Below are positions 9,092-17,197 of a DNA stretch of 64,000 nucleotides, in pieces; within the stretch, counting starts at the first letter, position 1, and the number at the start of each line of letters is the position of its first letter. The notes under the pieces are model-generated. The model made no database searches, was not told the origin of the DNA, and saw nothing but the letters and a program-made list of their open reading frames with translations. Location: contig CAWEVL010000010.1 in the NCBI GenBank assembly GCA_963812525.1, positions 372,001 through 436,000 of the forward strand, given 5' to 3'. The stretch comes from Bog-756 sp963812525. GTDB taxonomy: Bacteria > Actinomycetota > Acidimicrobiia > Acidimicrobiales > RAAP-2. The position numbers and the translations under genes are program-made.

Positions 9092-9939
9092 GAGGGACCG
9101 TCGCCGATCGAAGGCGAGCTCACGCCGGCGGCGCGCAGGGTGGTACTGGCCCGCAGTCTGATCTCGCGGGCCACCTCGAACTGCCGGCCCGGCAGCGTCC
9201 GGGCGATGAGCCGCAGCTGCACGTAGCCGACGTCGATGGTCTCCACCCCGGCCACCACCGGCTCGCCAAGGAGCAGGCCGTGCCATTCGGGGTCGGCGAC
9301 CATGTCGGCGAACATGTCCTTCAACAGGCCGGTGACCCGCGCCAGGTCTTCCCTCACCGAGACGGGGAGGTCGACCACGGCCCGGGACCAGTCCTTCGAC
9401 AGGTTGGTGACCTGCCGCAGCGCGCTGTTGGGCACCACCACCAGTTCGCCCTGGGCCGTCCGCACCTTGGTGACCCGCAACGTCAGCTCCTCGACCGTAC
9501 CGCTGATGCCCGTGGACTGCCCGGGCACCGAGAGCCGGATGACGTCGCCGAAGGCGAATTGGTGCTCGGCGAAGAGGAAGAAGCCGGCGAGCAGGTCCCC
9601 CACCATCTGCTGGGCGCCGAAGCCCAGCCCGATGCCGATCACGGTGGCCGGCGCCACCAGCGTGGTGAGCGGGACCCCCAACCGGTCCAGGGCCAAAATG
9701 GCCGTGATGAAGCCCACCAGGGCCACCACCACCCACTCCACCGCCTCACTGACCGCCCGTGACCGTTTGAGGTTCTCCGAGGCCACCTGCCCCGATTCGA
9801 TCTGGGCGCGGATCTGGCCGTCGATCCAATTGCGACGGCGCCCCCCCACCCAGTGGGCGAACCTGATGAAGAGTCCGGCTCCGAGCACGAGCACGACCGC
9901 AGGAAGCAGATGGTTCTGGAACCAGGCGTGATGGATCAC
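9088..9939 (-). CDS. MscS-family small-conductance mechanosensitive channel
   Basis: A 283-aa membrane protein with three hydrophobic segments: LLPAVVLVLGAGLFIRF, VVVALVGFITAILAL, and the pore-lining helix GIGLGFGAQQMVGDLLAGFF. The beta domain follows: FAFGDVI, GTVEEL, RVTKVRT and VVPNSAL are all typical MscS features. MscS channels open under membrane tension and release solutes during osmotic downshock. The GTG at 9939 is the most plausible start because upstream in-frame sequence is Gly/Arg/Ser-rich and crosses a tandem repeat; a start a few codons upstream is possible. It overlaps the next minus-strand gene by 4 bp and sits inside an otherwise plus-strand catabolic region. Confidence 0.85.
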   Translation of the reverse strand: MIHHAWFQNHLLPAVVLVLGAGLFIRFAHWVGGRRRNWIDGQIRAQIESGQVASENLKRSRAVSEAVEWVVVALVGFITAILALDRLGVPLTTLVAPATVIGIGLGFGAQQMVGDLLAGFFLFAEHQFAFGDVIRLSVPGQSTGISGTVEELTLRVTKVRTAQGELVVVPNSALRQVTNLSKDWSRAVVDLPVSVREDLARVTGLLKDMFADMVADPEWHGLLLGEPVVAGVETIDVGYVQLRLIARTLPGRQFEVAREIRLRASTTLRAAGVSSPSIGDGPS

Positions 9940-10040
9940 CGGAAAATACCATCCACCAGGCCCTCGGTTGCCCAGCGTTCCCCGCGCCCTGGCGGCGACC
10001 CCACCGCCCACCCGAGCGGGATCGGCAGGGGTACCGTAAA

Positions 10041-10055
10041 CTGACGGTCTGTCAG
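10041..10055 (+). promoter_or_regulatory. Palindromic operator (copy 2) upstream of the D-aminoacylase-like gene
   Basis: CTGACGGTCTGTCAG matches the palindrome at 3840 in all but one arm position. A -10-like TAAACT (10037-10042) abuts it, so a bound repressor would cover the promoter. About 145 bp separate it from the ATG at 10201, a space mostly filled by a 10-bp tandem repeat. Confidence 0.55.
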
Positions 10056-10089
10056 CTCCGGACCGGGCCCGGCGCCGCCACCCCGACCG

Positions 10090-10170
10090 CCCGACCAAGC
10101 CCGACCAAGCCCGACCAAGCCCGACCAAGCCCGACCAAGCCCGACCAAGCCCGACCAGCCCGACCAAGCC
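10090..10170. repeat. 10-bp tandem repeat (CCGACCAAGC units) in the leader of the D-aminoacylase-like gene
   Basis: Six perfect head-to-tail copies of CCGACCAAGC run from 10091 to 10150, followed by degenerate copies to about 10170. The array sits between a palindromic operator and the ATG at 10201, so it would lie in the 5' untranslated leader. It is too short-period for CRISPR and has no spacer structure. Copy number may vary between strains. Confidence 0.85.
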
Positions 10171-10200
10171 AGCACCAGCACCCACGAAGGGAACGCCACC

Positions 10201-11934
10201 ATGCTCGACTACGTGATCCGCAACGGCCTGGTCGTCGACGGGACCGGGGGGCCCGGCCGCCGGGCCGATGTCGGCATCCGTGACGGCCGGATCGTTTCCG
10301 TGGGCCCGGTCGACGAGCAGGGCGCCGTCGAGCTCGACGCCGAGGGCCTCGTGGTGGCGCCGGGCATCATCGACCCCCACACCCACTACGACGCCCAGCT
10401 GTTCTGGGACCCCACGGCGTCGCCGTCCAACCTTCACGGGGTGACCACGGTGATCGGCGGCAACTGCGGTTTCACGCTGGCCCCCATCAAGGCCGAGGAC
10501 CACGACTACATCCGGCGGATGATGGCCAAGGTGGAGGGCATGCCCCTCCCCGCCCTGGAGGACGGCCTCCCCTGGGACTGGACCAGCTTCGGCGACTACC
10601 TGGGCAAGCTCGAGGGCAACCTCGGGGTCAACGCCGGGTTCCTCGTGGGGCACTGCGCACTGCGCCGCTGGGTGATGGGCGACCAGCGGGGCACCGAGGT
10701 GGCCACCGACGAGGAGGTGGCCGAGATGGCCCGCCTGCTGGCCGAGTCACTCGACGCCGGGGGGCTGGGGTTCTCGTCCTCGCAGTCCCGCACCCACTCC
10801 GACGGGGACGGGCGGCCCATCTCCTCCCGCCACGCCGACCGCCGCGAGATGCTGGCCTTCTGCGAGGTGGTGCGGGACCACCCGGGCACCACCCTCGAGT
10901 ACATCACCAACGGCTGCCTCGACACCTTCACCGACGAGGAGATCGACCTGATGGTGGCCATGACCACCACGGCGCGCCGGCCGCTCAACTGGAACCTGCT
11001 CACCATCGACTCCCGCACCCCGGACAAGACCTCCCGGCAACTGGAGGCCTCGGCCCGGGCCGCCGAGGCCGGGGGCCGCATCGTGGCGCTGACCATGCCC
11101 ACCCTGGTGCCCATGAACATGAGCTTCCGCACCCACTGTGCCCTCTTCCTCATTCCTGGCTGGGGCGACGTGATGGGGCTGCCCGTCGAGCAGCGCATCG
11201 AGCAGCTGTCCGACCCGGCGGTACGCCTCCAGCTCGACGAGCTGGCCCACTCCGAGGCCGCCGGGGTGTTCCGACGCCTGTCCCACTGGGCCAACTACAT
11301 CATCGGCGACACCTTCGCCCCGGAGAACGAGGGCCTGAGCTGGCGTGATGTCGGGTCCATCGCCGAGGAGCAGGGCAAGCCCCCCTTCGATGCCCTGCTC
11401 GACCTGGTCATCGCCGACGAGCTCCGCACCGTGCTGTGGCCCAAGGCCTCGGACGGGGACGACGCCTCCTGGCAGGCCCGGGTGGAGGTCTGGGGCAACC
11501 CGGGGGCCATGGTGGGCGGCTCGGATGCCGGAGCCCACCTGGACCGGATGTGCGGCTCCAACTACCCCACCTCGTTCCTCGGCGACTGCCTCCGCAAGCG
11601 GAAGCTGGTGCCCCTGGAGCGGGCCGTCGAGCTGATGACCCGAGCACCGGCCGAGCTGTTCGGCCTGCACGACCGGGGCCGGATCGCCGTGGGTCTGCGC
11701 GCCGACCTGTTCGTCTTCGACCCCGAGACGGTGGGATCCGAGCCGGCCACGCTGGTCCACGACCTCCCCGGCGGCAGCCCCCGCCTCATCGCCGACGCCA
11801 ACGGCGTGGTGCGGGTCCTGGTCAACGGGATCGAGACCATCGTCGACGGGAAGCCCACCGGCAGCCTCCCCGGCACCCTGTTGAAGTCCGGTCGCGACAC
11901 CGTGACCGTCGACCCGTCCCTCGCCGCCGTCTGA
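10201..11934 (+). CDS. N-acyl-D-amino-acid deacylase-like amidohydrolase
   Basis: A 577-aa amidohydrolase-3 family enzyme. The N-terminal beta-sandwich (YVIRNGLVVDGTG) leads into the metal motif PGIIDPHTHYDAQ near residue 60, then GGNCGFT near 90. It ends with GGSDAGAHLDR (catalytic Asp region, about residue 440) and the terminal sandwich VFDPETVG. This is the signature of D-aminoacylases and related deacylases, which cleave N-acyl groups or cyclic amides. Actinobacteria hold many paralogues of unknown substrate, and true D-aminoacylase activity should not be assumed. It is preceded by the palindromic operator at 10041 and the 10-bp tandem repeat, which link it to the amidohydrolase operon at 3876 and the aldehyde dehydrogenase at 12130. 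Confidence 0.85.
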   Translation: MLDYVIRNGLVVDGTGGPGRRADVGIRDGRIVSVGPVDEQGAVELDAEGLVVAPGIIDPHTHYDAQLFWDPTASPSNLHGVTTVIGGNCGFTLAPIKAEDHDYIRRMMAKVEGMPLPALEDGLPWDWTSFGDYLGKLEGNLGVNAGFLVGHCALRRWVMGDQRGTEVATDEEVAEMARLLAESLDAGGLGFSSSQSRTHSDGDGRPISSRHADRREMLAFCEVVRDHPGTTLEYITNGCLDTFTDEEIDLMVAMTTTARRPLNWNLLTIDSRTPDKTSRQLEASARAAEAGGRIVALTMPTLVPMNMSFRTHCALFLIPGWGDVMGLPVEQRIEQLSDPAVRLQLDELAHSEAAGVFRRLSHWANYIIGDTFAPENEGLSWRDVGSIAEEQGKPPFDALLDLVIADELRTVLWPKASDGDDASWQARVEVWGNPGAMVGGSDAGAHLDRMCGSNYPTSFLGDCLRKRKLVPLERAVELMTRAPAELFGLHDRGRIAVGLRADLFVFDPETVGSEPATLVHDLPGGSPRLIADANGVVRVLVNGIETIVDGKPTGSLPGTLLKSGRDTVTVDPSLAAV

Positions 11935-12014
11935 CCGACCGGCGCGCCGACCCCCGGGGGCTCCCGCCGCCGGCTGCCGCGCCGCCTCGATCTGCCCTTC
12001 CGACACCGACGCCC

Positions 12015-12036
12015 TACACTGCTGACGAGGCGTCAG
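12015..12036 (+). promoter_or_regulatory. Palindromic operator (copy 3) and -10 upstream of the aldehyde dehydrogenase
   Basis: CTGACGAGGCGTCAG at 12022-12036 has six-base perfect arms around AGG. A -10-like TACACT (12015-12020) ends one base before it, so repressor binding would block initiation. It belongs to the same palindrome class as 3840 and 10041. Confidence 0.58.
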
Positions 12037-12129
12037 ATTCACCGCGCCGACCACCACACGCACACCGCGGCCGACCACGGCCGCCCCGGGGATCCAGGGC
12101 GATCCGCCGGCAAGAGAAGGGGACCCACC

Positions 12130-13599
12130 ATGGGAGCTCAGGTCACCAGGGACGAGACGAAGGTGCTCATCGGCGGCACGTGGGCGGAGGCCGGCGACGG
12201 CACCTACGACATCGTCAACCCGGCCACCGAGCAGGTGGTGGGCCAGGCCCCCAATGCCTCGGTCGACGACGCCAACGCCGCCGCCGCCGCGGCCAAGGAG
12301 GCCTTCCCGGCCTGGGCGGCCACCCCGGTGGAGGAGCGCCTGGCCCTGCTGAAGCAGGCTGCCGCGGCCATCCGGGCCAAGGGCGACGAGCTGGTGCCGC
12401 TGGTCATCGCCGAGACCGGGGCCACCGCCTCGGTGGGCTCCCGCATGCAGGTACCGGTCAGCGCCGCCCGGTTCGACCGCTACTCGAGGGACATCAGCCA
12501 CGTGCAGGAGCACATGCTGCCCCCGGTGGTCGCCGACGCCACGCCCCTCGCCCCGGGGGGGCTGATCAGCGCCCTGGCCTACCGTCAGCCCGTCGGGGTG
12601 GTGACGGCCATCGCCAGCTACAACTTCCCCATGACCAACATGGCCGGCAAGGTGGCCCCGGCCCTGGCCATGGGCAACACCGTCATCATGAAGCCGGCCC
12701 CCCAGGATCCCCTGGCCGTCATCGAGCTGGCCCGGGTGCTCGACGAGGTCGGGTTCCCCCCCGGGGTGATCAACATCATCAACTCGCAGGGGCCCGAGCC
12801 GGCCTCCGCCCTCACGACGTCGCCCGACGTGGACATGGTCTCGTTCACCGGGTCCACCGCCGTGGGCCAGCGCATCGCCTCGGCCGGGGCCCCGACCATG
12901 AAGCGCATGCTCATGGAGTTGGGCGGCAAAGGGGCGGCCGTCGTCTTCGAGGACGCAGACATCAAGGGTGTGGTCACCGCCATCGGCTCGGTGTGGGCCT
13001 TCCACTCCGGGCAGATCTGCACGGCCCCCACTCGGGCCATCGTGCACCGGAGCATCTTCGACCAGGTGGTCGCCGGCCTCACCCAGTTCGCCGGCGTGCT
13101 CAAGGTGGGCGACCCCACCGAACCCTCCACCGTGGTCGGCCCCCTGATCTCCGGAGCCCAGCAGCAGCGGGTCCTCGACTACATCGCCACCGGGCACAAG
13201 GAGGGCGAGGTGGTGGCCGGGGGCGGCCGTCCCGAGCACCTGCCGACCGGCTACTACGTGGAACCCACCCTGGTGGTGGGGACCAACGACATCACCGTGG
13301 CCCGGGAGGAGATCTTCGGCCCGGTCGTGGTGGCCATCCCCTTCGACGACGAGGAGGAGGGCATCGCCATGGCCAACGACTCGGAGTTCGGCCTCTACGA
13401 CTACGTCTTCTCGGGGGACACCCCCCGGGCCTTCCGGGTGGCCAAGCAGTTGCGCGCCGGCCACGTCGGCATCAACACCGCCCAGCGCAACATGGACGCC
13501 CCCTTCGGCGGGTTCAAGATGAGTGGCATCGGGCGGGACGGTGGCGACACCGGCCTCGAGGCCTACTCCGAGATGCAGTCCATCATCTGGTCCAGCTGA
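12130..13599 (+). CDS. NAD(P)-dependent aldehyde dehydrogenase
   Basis: A 489-aa ALDH-superfamily enzyme that should oxidise an aldehyde to a carboxylate. Visible features are the cofactor-domain segment SYNFPMTNMAGKVAPALAMGN, the nucleotide-site SFTGSTAVGQRI, the catalytic Glu in MELGGKGAAVVFEDAD (about residue 263), the catalytic Cys in SGQICTAPTRA (about residue 297), and EEIFGPVVVAIPF. Length is typical. A Shine-Dalgarno-like AGAAGGGG precedes the ATG. The operator at 12022 places it in the same putative regulon as the amidohydrolases; it may dispose of an aldehyde released in that pathway, which is inference. Confidence 0.92.
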   Translation: MGAQVTRDETKVLIGGTWAEAGDGTYDIVNPATEQVVGQAPNASVDDANAAAAAAKEAFPAWAATPVEERLALLKQAAAAIRAKGDELVPLVIAETGATASVGSRMQVPVSAARFDRYSRDISHVQEHMLPPVVADATPLAPGGLISALAYRQPVGVVTAIASYNFPMTNMAGKVAPALAMGNTVIMKPAPQDPLAVIELARVLDEVGFPPGVINIINSQGPEPASALTTSPDVDMVSFTGSTAVGQRIASAGAPTMKRMLMELGGKGAAVVFEDADIKGVVTAIGSVWAFHSGQICTAPTRAIVHRSIFDQVVAGLTQFAGVLKVGDPTEPSTVVGPLISGAQQQRVLDYIATGHKEGEVVAGGGRPEHLPTGYYVEPTLVVGTNDITVAREEIFGPVVVAIPFDDEEEGIAMANDSEFGLYDYVFSGDTPRAFRVAKQLRAGHVGINTAQRNMDAPFGGFKMSGIGRDGGDTGLEAYSEMQSIIWSS

Positions 13600-13626
13600 G
13601 CCACCGGCCGCTCCGCCGGCTCCCGG

Positions 13627-15180
13627 TCAGCCGGCCCCGAAGAACGGCGCCCCGTAGGAGAACACCCCGCCGTCCGCGCCCACCAGCCAGTAGCCGCCGG
13701 TGGCGGGGTCGGCGGCCATGCCCACCATCGGGGCGTTGAGCGGCCCGGCGCCGGCGCTGCCGCGGAAGGCCGCGTCGCCGAAGGCGAAGACGCCGCCGTC
13801 GGAGGCCACGAACCAGTAGCCGCGTCCGTCGGCCGTGGCGGCCATGCCGTTGACCGGGCGGTTGAGGTGCAGGTACCCCGTCGACCCCTCGAACGGCGCT
13901 CCGAAGGCGAACACGCCGCCGTCGGAGGCCACCAGCCAGTACCCGCCGGTGGTCCGGTCGGGAGCCATCCCGACCACCGGCGCGTTCAGGTGCTGGCCCC
14001 CCATGGATCCGTGGAAGAGGGCGTCCCCGAAGGCGAAGACGCCGCCGTCGGAGGCCACCAGCCAGTAGCCGCGGCCGGTGGCGGTCGGGGCCATGCCGAC
14101 CACCGGGGCGTTCAGGTGCCGCCCGCCCATCGATCCGTAGAAGCCGGCGTCGCCGAAGGAGAAGATGCCGCCGTCGGCGGCCACCAACCAGTAGCCGCGG
14201 CCGTCGGTGGTGGCCACGATGTGGGAGACGGGGGCGTTGAGCGGGGTGCCGGCCATCGACCCGTAGTCGACGGCGTCGCCGTGGGCGGACACCGAGCCGT
14301 CGGCGTGGGCCAGCCAGTACCCGTTGGCGTCAGCCGTGGCCGCCATGCCCACCGACGGGGCCGGCAGGTTCGGCTCGCCGGCGATGGCCGCCACCCGGAA
14401 GGGGTACGGGTACTGGCCGCCGGTCGGCGTCACCGTGCCGTCGGCGGCGATGGTCTGCCCCGGGCAGTAGACGGGTTCCCCACTGGGCGACCCGGCCGTC
14501 ACCGGGGTGGCCGGCACCGGCAGACCCTGCACGGCGTCCTGGGCGTTCTGGCGGGCCATGGCCGACGGGATGGTGGCGGAGGTGTAGCCGAACACCTCGA
14601 CGGTCCAGGCCCGGCCGCCGCTGCAGGTCACTCCGACGCCGACGTCGGTGTAGGCGGCGCCCAGCATGTTCTGGCGGTGGGGGGCCGAGGCCATGTACAG
14701 CCCGTCCATGCCGTCCGAGCCGTCCCCCGGCCAGTACCCGTTGCCGCTGCTGCCGGAGTTGGCGGCCATGATGCACAGCGGGGTGGACGGACCCGAACAC
14801 GACGGCGACAGGGGCGGGTCGGCCACCGCGCCGGTGGCCGCCAGGTGCTCCGACCAGCCCTGTGCGTAGGCGGCCAACGACGGGTCCACCTGCAACGGGA
14901 GGATGCCCAGGCCGAAGGCGGCCCGGGCCGAGCGCTCGGCGTTCATCCGGGACACCAGGTCCTGGGCGTAGACGGCCTGGACGGTCGACACGTCGGAGGC
15001 GGTGGCCGCCGCGGCCCGGGGCGTGGCGTCCACCCCCTCGATCACCGAGAACACGGTCACCGCCACCACCACGGCGGCGACGACGGCGGCCCCGAAGGCG
15101 GCCCAGGAATGACGGGGGCTGTGCCTCCCGTGCTCACGTGGGGCCCATCGGTACTGGCGGGCCTGGTGCACTGCGGTCAT
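13627..15180 (-). CDS. Secreted CAP/SCP-domain protein with six GYWLV-type C-terminal repeats
   Basis: A 517-aa exported protein. The N-terminus has one strong hydrophobic segment (about residues 28-46) after a basic region, acting as a signal peptide or anchor. Residues of about 60-210 form a CAP/SCP-like domain: MNAERSARAAFGL near the start, APHRQNMLGAAYTDVGVGV in the middle, then WTVEVFGY. The C-terminal half holds six copies of a repeat of about 43 residues with the core GYWLVASDGGVFAFGDA, followed by a GS-G block and LNAPVVGMA. The periodicity suggests a beta-propeller-like or solenoid fold. I associate these repeats with secreted Acidimicrobiia proteins. Function unknown; a cell-surface, adhesin or enzyme-anchoring role is possible. 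It is divergent from the cyclase gene at 15275. Confidence 0.85.
   Translation of the reverse strand: MTAVHQARQYRWAPREHGRHSPRHSWAAFGAAVVAAVVVAVTVFSVIEGVDATPRAAAATASDVSTVQAVYAQDLVSRMNAERSARAAFGLGILPLQVDPSLAAYAQGWSEHLAATGAVADPPLSPSCSGPSTPLCIMAANSGSSGNGYWPGDGSDGMDGLYMASAPHRQNMLGAAYTDVGVGVTCSGGRAWTVEVFGYTSATIPSAMARQNAQDAVQGLPVPATPVTAGSPSGEPVYCPGQTIAADGTVTPTGGQYPYPFRVAAIAGEPNLPAPSVGMAATADANGYWLAHADGSVSAHGDAVDYGSMAGTPLNAPVSHIVATTDGRGYWLVAADGGIFSFGDAGFYGSMGGRHLNAPVVGMAPTATGRGYWLVASDGGVFAFGDALFHGSMGGQHLNAPVVGMAPDRTTGGYWLVASDGGVFAFGAPFEGSTGYLHLNRPVNGMAATADGRGYWFVASDGGVFAFGDAAFRGSAGAGPLNAPMVGMAADPATGGYWLVGADGGVFSYGAPFFGAG
13660..14350. repeat. Six in-frame repeats of about 130 bp encoding the GYWLV-type repeat domain
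   Basis: On the minus strand the units share GGCTACTGGCTGGTGG-like cores and GGCGGCGTCTTCGCCTTC segments. Copies 2-5 are most alike; copy 1, nearest the CAP domain, is the most diverged (GYWLAHADGSVSAHGDA), and copy 6 is truncated at the stop codon. High nucleotide similarity among units implies duplication or gene conversion. Confidence 0.8.
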
Positions 15181-15274
15181 GGCGCTGATCCCTCACACGT
15201 CGGTCGGCGCCCCTCAGAGGGTCCTATCGGCGCGATCGGGCGAAAACTGTTGCCCCATGGGGTACAACTGGGCC

Positions 15275-16273
15275 ATGCCGGAGCCCGCGCCCCCCTCAAT
15301 TCCCTCGTCGTTCACCGAATTGGCGGCGCGGGTGTCCAACTGGGGCCGGTGGGGTCCCGATGACCAGCTGGGCACCCTCAACCTCATCGATCGGGCGGCC
15401 CGGCTGCGGGGCGTGGCGTCGGTGCGGGACGGCGACGCCTACTCCCTGGCCCTGCCCCTCTCGGCGGAGGAGGGCATCCAGATGGGGTTCATCCCCGGCC
15501 GGGTCAACCCCACCCGGACCATGATCTCGGTCAACGAGCCCATGGGGCCGGGGCCGGGATGGATCGCCTTCTCCGAGGACGTCGTGACCATGGCCATGCA
15601 GTGCGCCACCCACTGGGACGGGTTGGCCCACGCCTCCTACGGCCGCGGCCCCGAGGGCGGGCGGCTCTACAACGGCTTCGCCGCCGCGTCCACCACCGAG
15701 GCCGGTGCCGGTCGGCTGGGCATCCACCTGGTCGGCTCCCTGGTGTCGCGGGGGTTGCTGCTCGACGTGGCCCGGGCCAAGGAGGTCGAGCTCCTCGAGC
15801 CGGGCTACCCCATCACCCCCGACGACCTCGACGCCGCCTGCACCCTCGGCGCCCTGTCCGTCGAGCCGGGCGACGTGGTGCTGGTCCGCACGGGCCAGAT
15901 GGCCCACCTGGCCCTGGCCGACCGGCCCGGGGTGGGCGGGGCGGAGCCGGTGCGGGACCTCCTGGCCTACACGTGGCCCACGCCGGGCCTCACCGCGGCC
16001 ACCGCCGAGTGGTTCCACACCCGGGACGTGGCCGCGGTGGCCATCGACACGCTGGTGCTGGAGGTGTACCCGTCCGAGGATCCCGACCTCCCGCTGCCCG
16101 TGCACGCGCTCCATCTGGTGGAGATGGGGATGACCCAAGGGCAGAACTGGTTCCTCGACGAGCTGGCCGAGGCCTGCGCCGCCGACGGCCGGTACGACTT
16201 CCTCCTCGACGCCACGCCCCTGCCCTTCACCAACGCCCTCGGGTCACCGGTGGCCCCGGTGGCCGTCCGCTGA
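15275..16273 (+). CDS. Cyclase-family hydrolase (PF04199, kynurenine formamidase-like)
   Basis: A 332-aa protein of the cyclase family. The metal-binding motif HWDGLAH is at about residue 113, with later ALSVEPGDVVLVRTG and VAAVAIDTLVLEVYP segments typical of the family. Members include arylformamidases and polyketide cyclase-like hydrolases; many actinobacterial members have unknown substrates. I chose the ATG at 15275; ATG codons at 15257 and 15179 are also in frame, but the latter overlaps the start of the divergent secreted-protein gene and would leave no promoter. It converges with the TetR gene at 16278, only 4 bp separating the stop codons. Confidence 0.85.
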   Translation: MPEPAPPSIPSSFTELAARVSNWGRWGPDDQLGTLNLIDRAARLRGVASVRDGDAYSLALPLSAEEGIQMGFIPGRVNPTRTMISVNEPMGPGPGWIAFSEDVVTMAMQCATHWDGLAHASYGRGPEGGRLYNGFAAASTTEAGAGRLGIHLVGSLVSRGLLLDVARAKEVELLEPGYPITPDDLDAACTLGALSVEPGDVVLVRTGQMAHLALADRPGVGGAEPVRDLLAYTWPTPGLTAATAEWFHTRDVAAVAIDTLVLEVYPSEDPDLPLPVHALHLVEMGMTQGQNWFLDELAEACAADGRYDFLLDATPLPFTNALGSPVAPVAVR

Positions 16274-16277
16274 CCGG

Positions 16278-17072
16278 TCAGGAGCCGGGCGACCGCTTGG
16301 CGGCGGCCTGGGCCGAGGCCGCCTTGACCTGGGCGGTGCGGGACGAGGCCGCTCCCCCACCCACCACCGGGCCGGTGCGGGGCAGGGGAACCTCCGACCC
16401 GGCCACCTTCGCCCCGGCCGGGGCGGGCCGACCGGTGACCGACCAGTGGAGCAGGCGGGCCTGGCTGTCCACCAGCGAGGCGGTGCGGATGCCCCAGAAC
16501 TCGAACCCGTAGCGGTGGCCGGCCACCTGGGCCAGCATGGCGATGAGGGTGCCGGCCGCGGCCATGGGGTCGGCACCGGCCGGGGACCCCGAGGCCTCGG
16601 CGTGGGTGGCGATGACCCGGGCCAGGGTGACGGTGACGGCGTTGAGCGCCCGCACCCGGAGCCCCTGGAACCGCAGGTCCCCCTCCACCGTGGTCAACTC
16701 CACCACCCGGAACACCGCCCGGTTGCGCTCCCAGTACTCCATGAACCCCTCGACCACCGCCACCGCGGTGGTCCAGCTGGCCTCCTCCGACCAGTCGCTG
16801 TCGACCACGCCGGCCAGGACGCCCACCCCTTCGACCAGCTCTTCGGCCAGCACGGTGATGGCGGCCTCGACGTTCTCGAAGTACTGGTAGAAGGTGGCCG
16901 GCGAGGTACCGGCCTGCCGGGCGATGTCGATGACCTTGATGGAACGCCAGGGCGTGGCCACCAACAGCTCGGCCGTGCACTCCAGCAGCCGCTGGCGGGT
17001 GGCCAGGCCGCGTCGTCCGGGAACCCGCCCGTCGGTGGTGGCGATCAGCTCCGGGTCCTCGGCGTGCGACAT
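16278..17072 (-). CDS. TetR/AcrR-family transcriptional regulator
   Basis: A 264-aa regulator with an N-terminal TetR helix-turn-helix: TRQRLLECTAELL, then IKVIDIARQAGTSPATFYQY and FENVEAAITVLAEELVEG. The remaining helical part would bind a ligand and dimerise. The ATG at 17072 was chosen because upstream in-frame sequence is Arg/Pro/Ala-rich without structure. The C-terminal 60 residues are Pro/Ala/Gly-rich. It is divergent from a second TetR gene (17198) with a 125-bp shared intergenic region, and convergent with the cyclase gene. Its regulon is unknown. Confidence 0.88.
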   Translation of the reverse strand: MSHAEDPELIATTDGRVPGRRGLATRQRLLECTAELLVATPWRSIKVIDIARQAGTSPATFYQYFENVEAAITVLAEELVEGVGVLAGVVDSDWSEEASWTTAVAVVEGFMEYWERNRAVFRVVELTTVEGDLRFQGLRVRALNAVTVTLARVIATHAEASGSPAGADPMAAAGTLIAMLAQVAGHRYGFEFWGIRTASLVDSQARLLHWSVTGRPAPAGAKVAGSEVPLPRTGPVVGGGAASSRTAQVKAASAQAAAKRSPGS

Positions 17073-17197
17073 GGCGGCCCATGGTACCGAGGGCCGGGGA
17101 GCCGTGACGGCCCGGGGAGCCTCCCGTCCGTGGTGGGCGGGACCGCTCCGGGTGGCAATTCCGAGTGAGAAATCCCTGGCGAGTAGGGTAAACACCC

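Noticed and set aside
8861..9736. The N-terminal part of the long minus-strand frame that includes the Thr-rich protein
   Set aside because: Most of it lies over mscS in another frame. Only the part from the GTG at 9091 onward is credible.
10091..10150. The CCGACCAAGC array as a CRISPR
   Set aside because: Units are contiguous with no spacers and no cas genes are nearby; it is a plain short tandem repeat.
16270..16281. Perfect palindrome CTGACCGGTCAG, resembling the CTGACG operator
   Set aside because: It is formed by the two convergent stop codons (TGA and its complement TCA) with four bases between, so it is not at a promoter and probably arises by chance.
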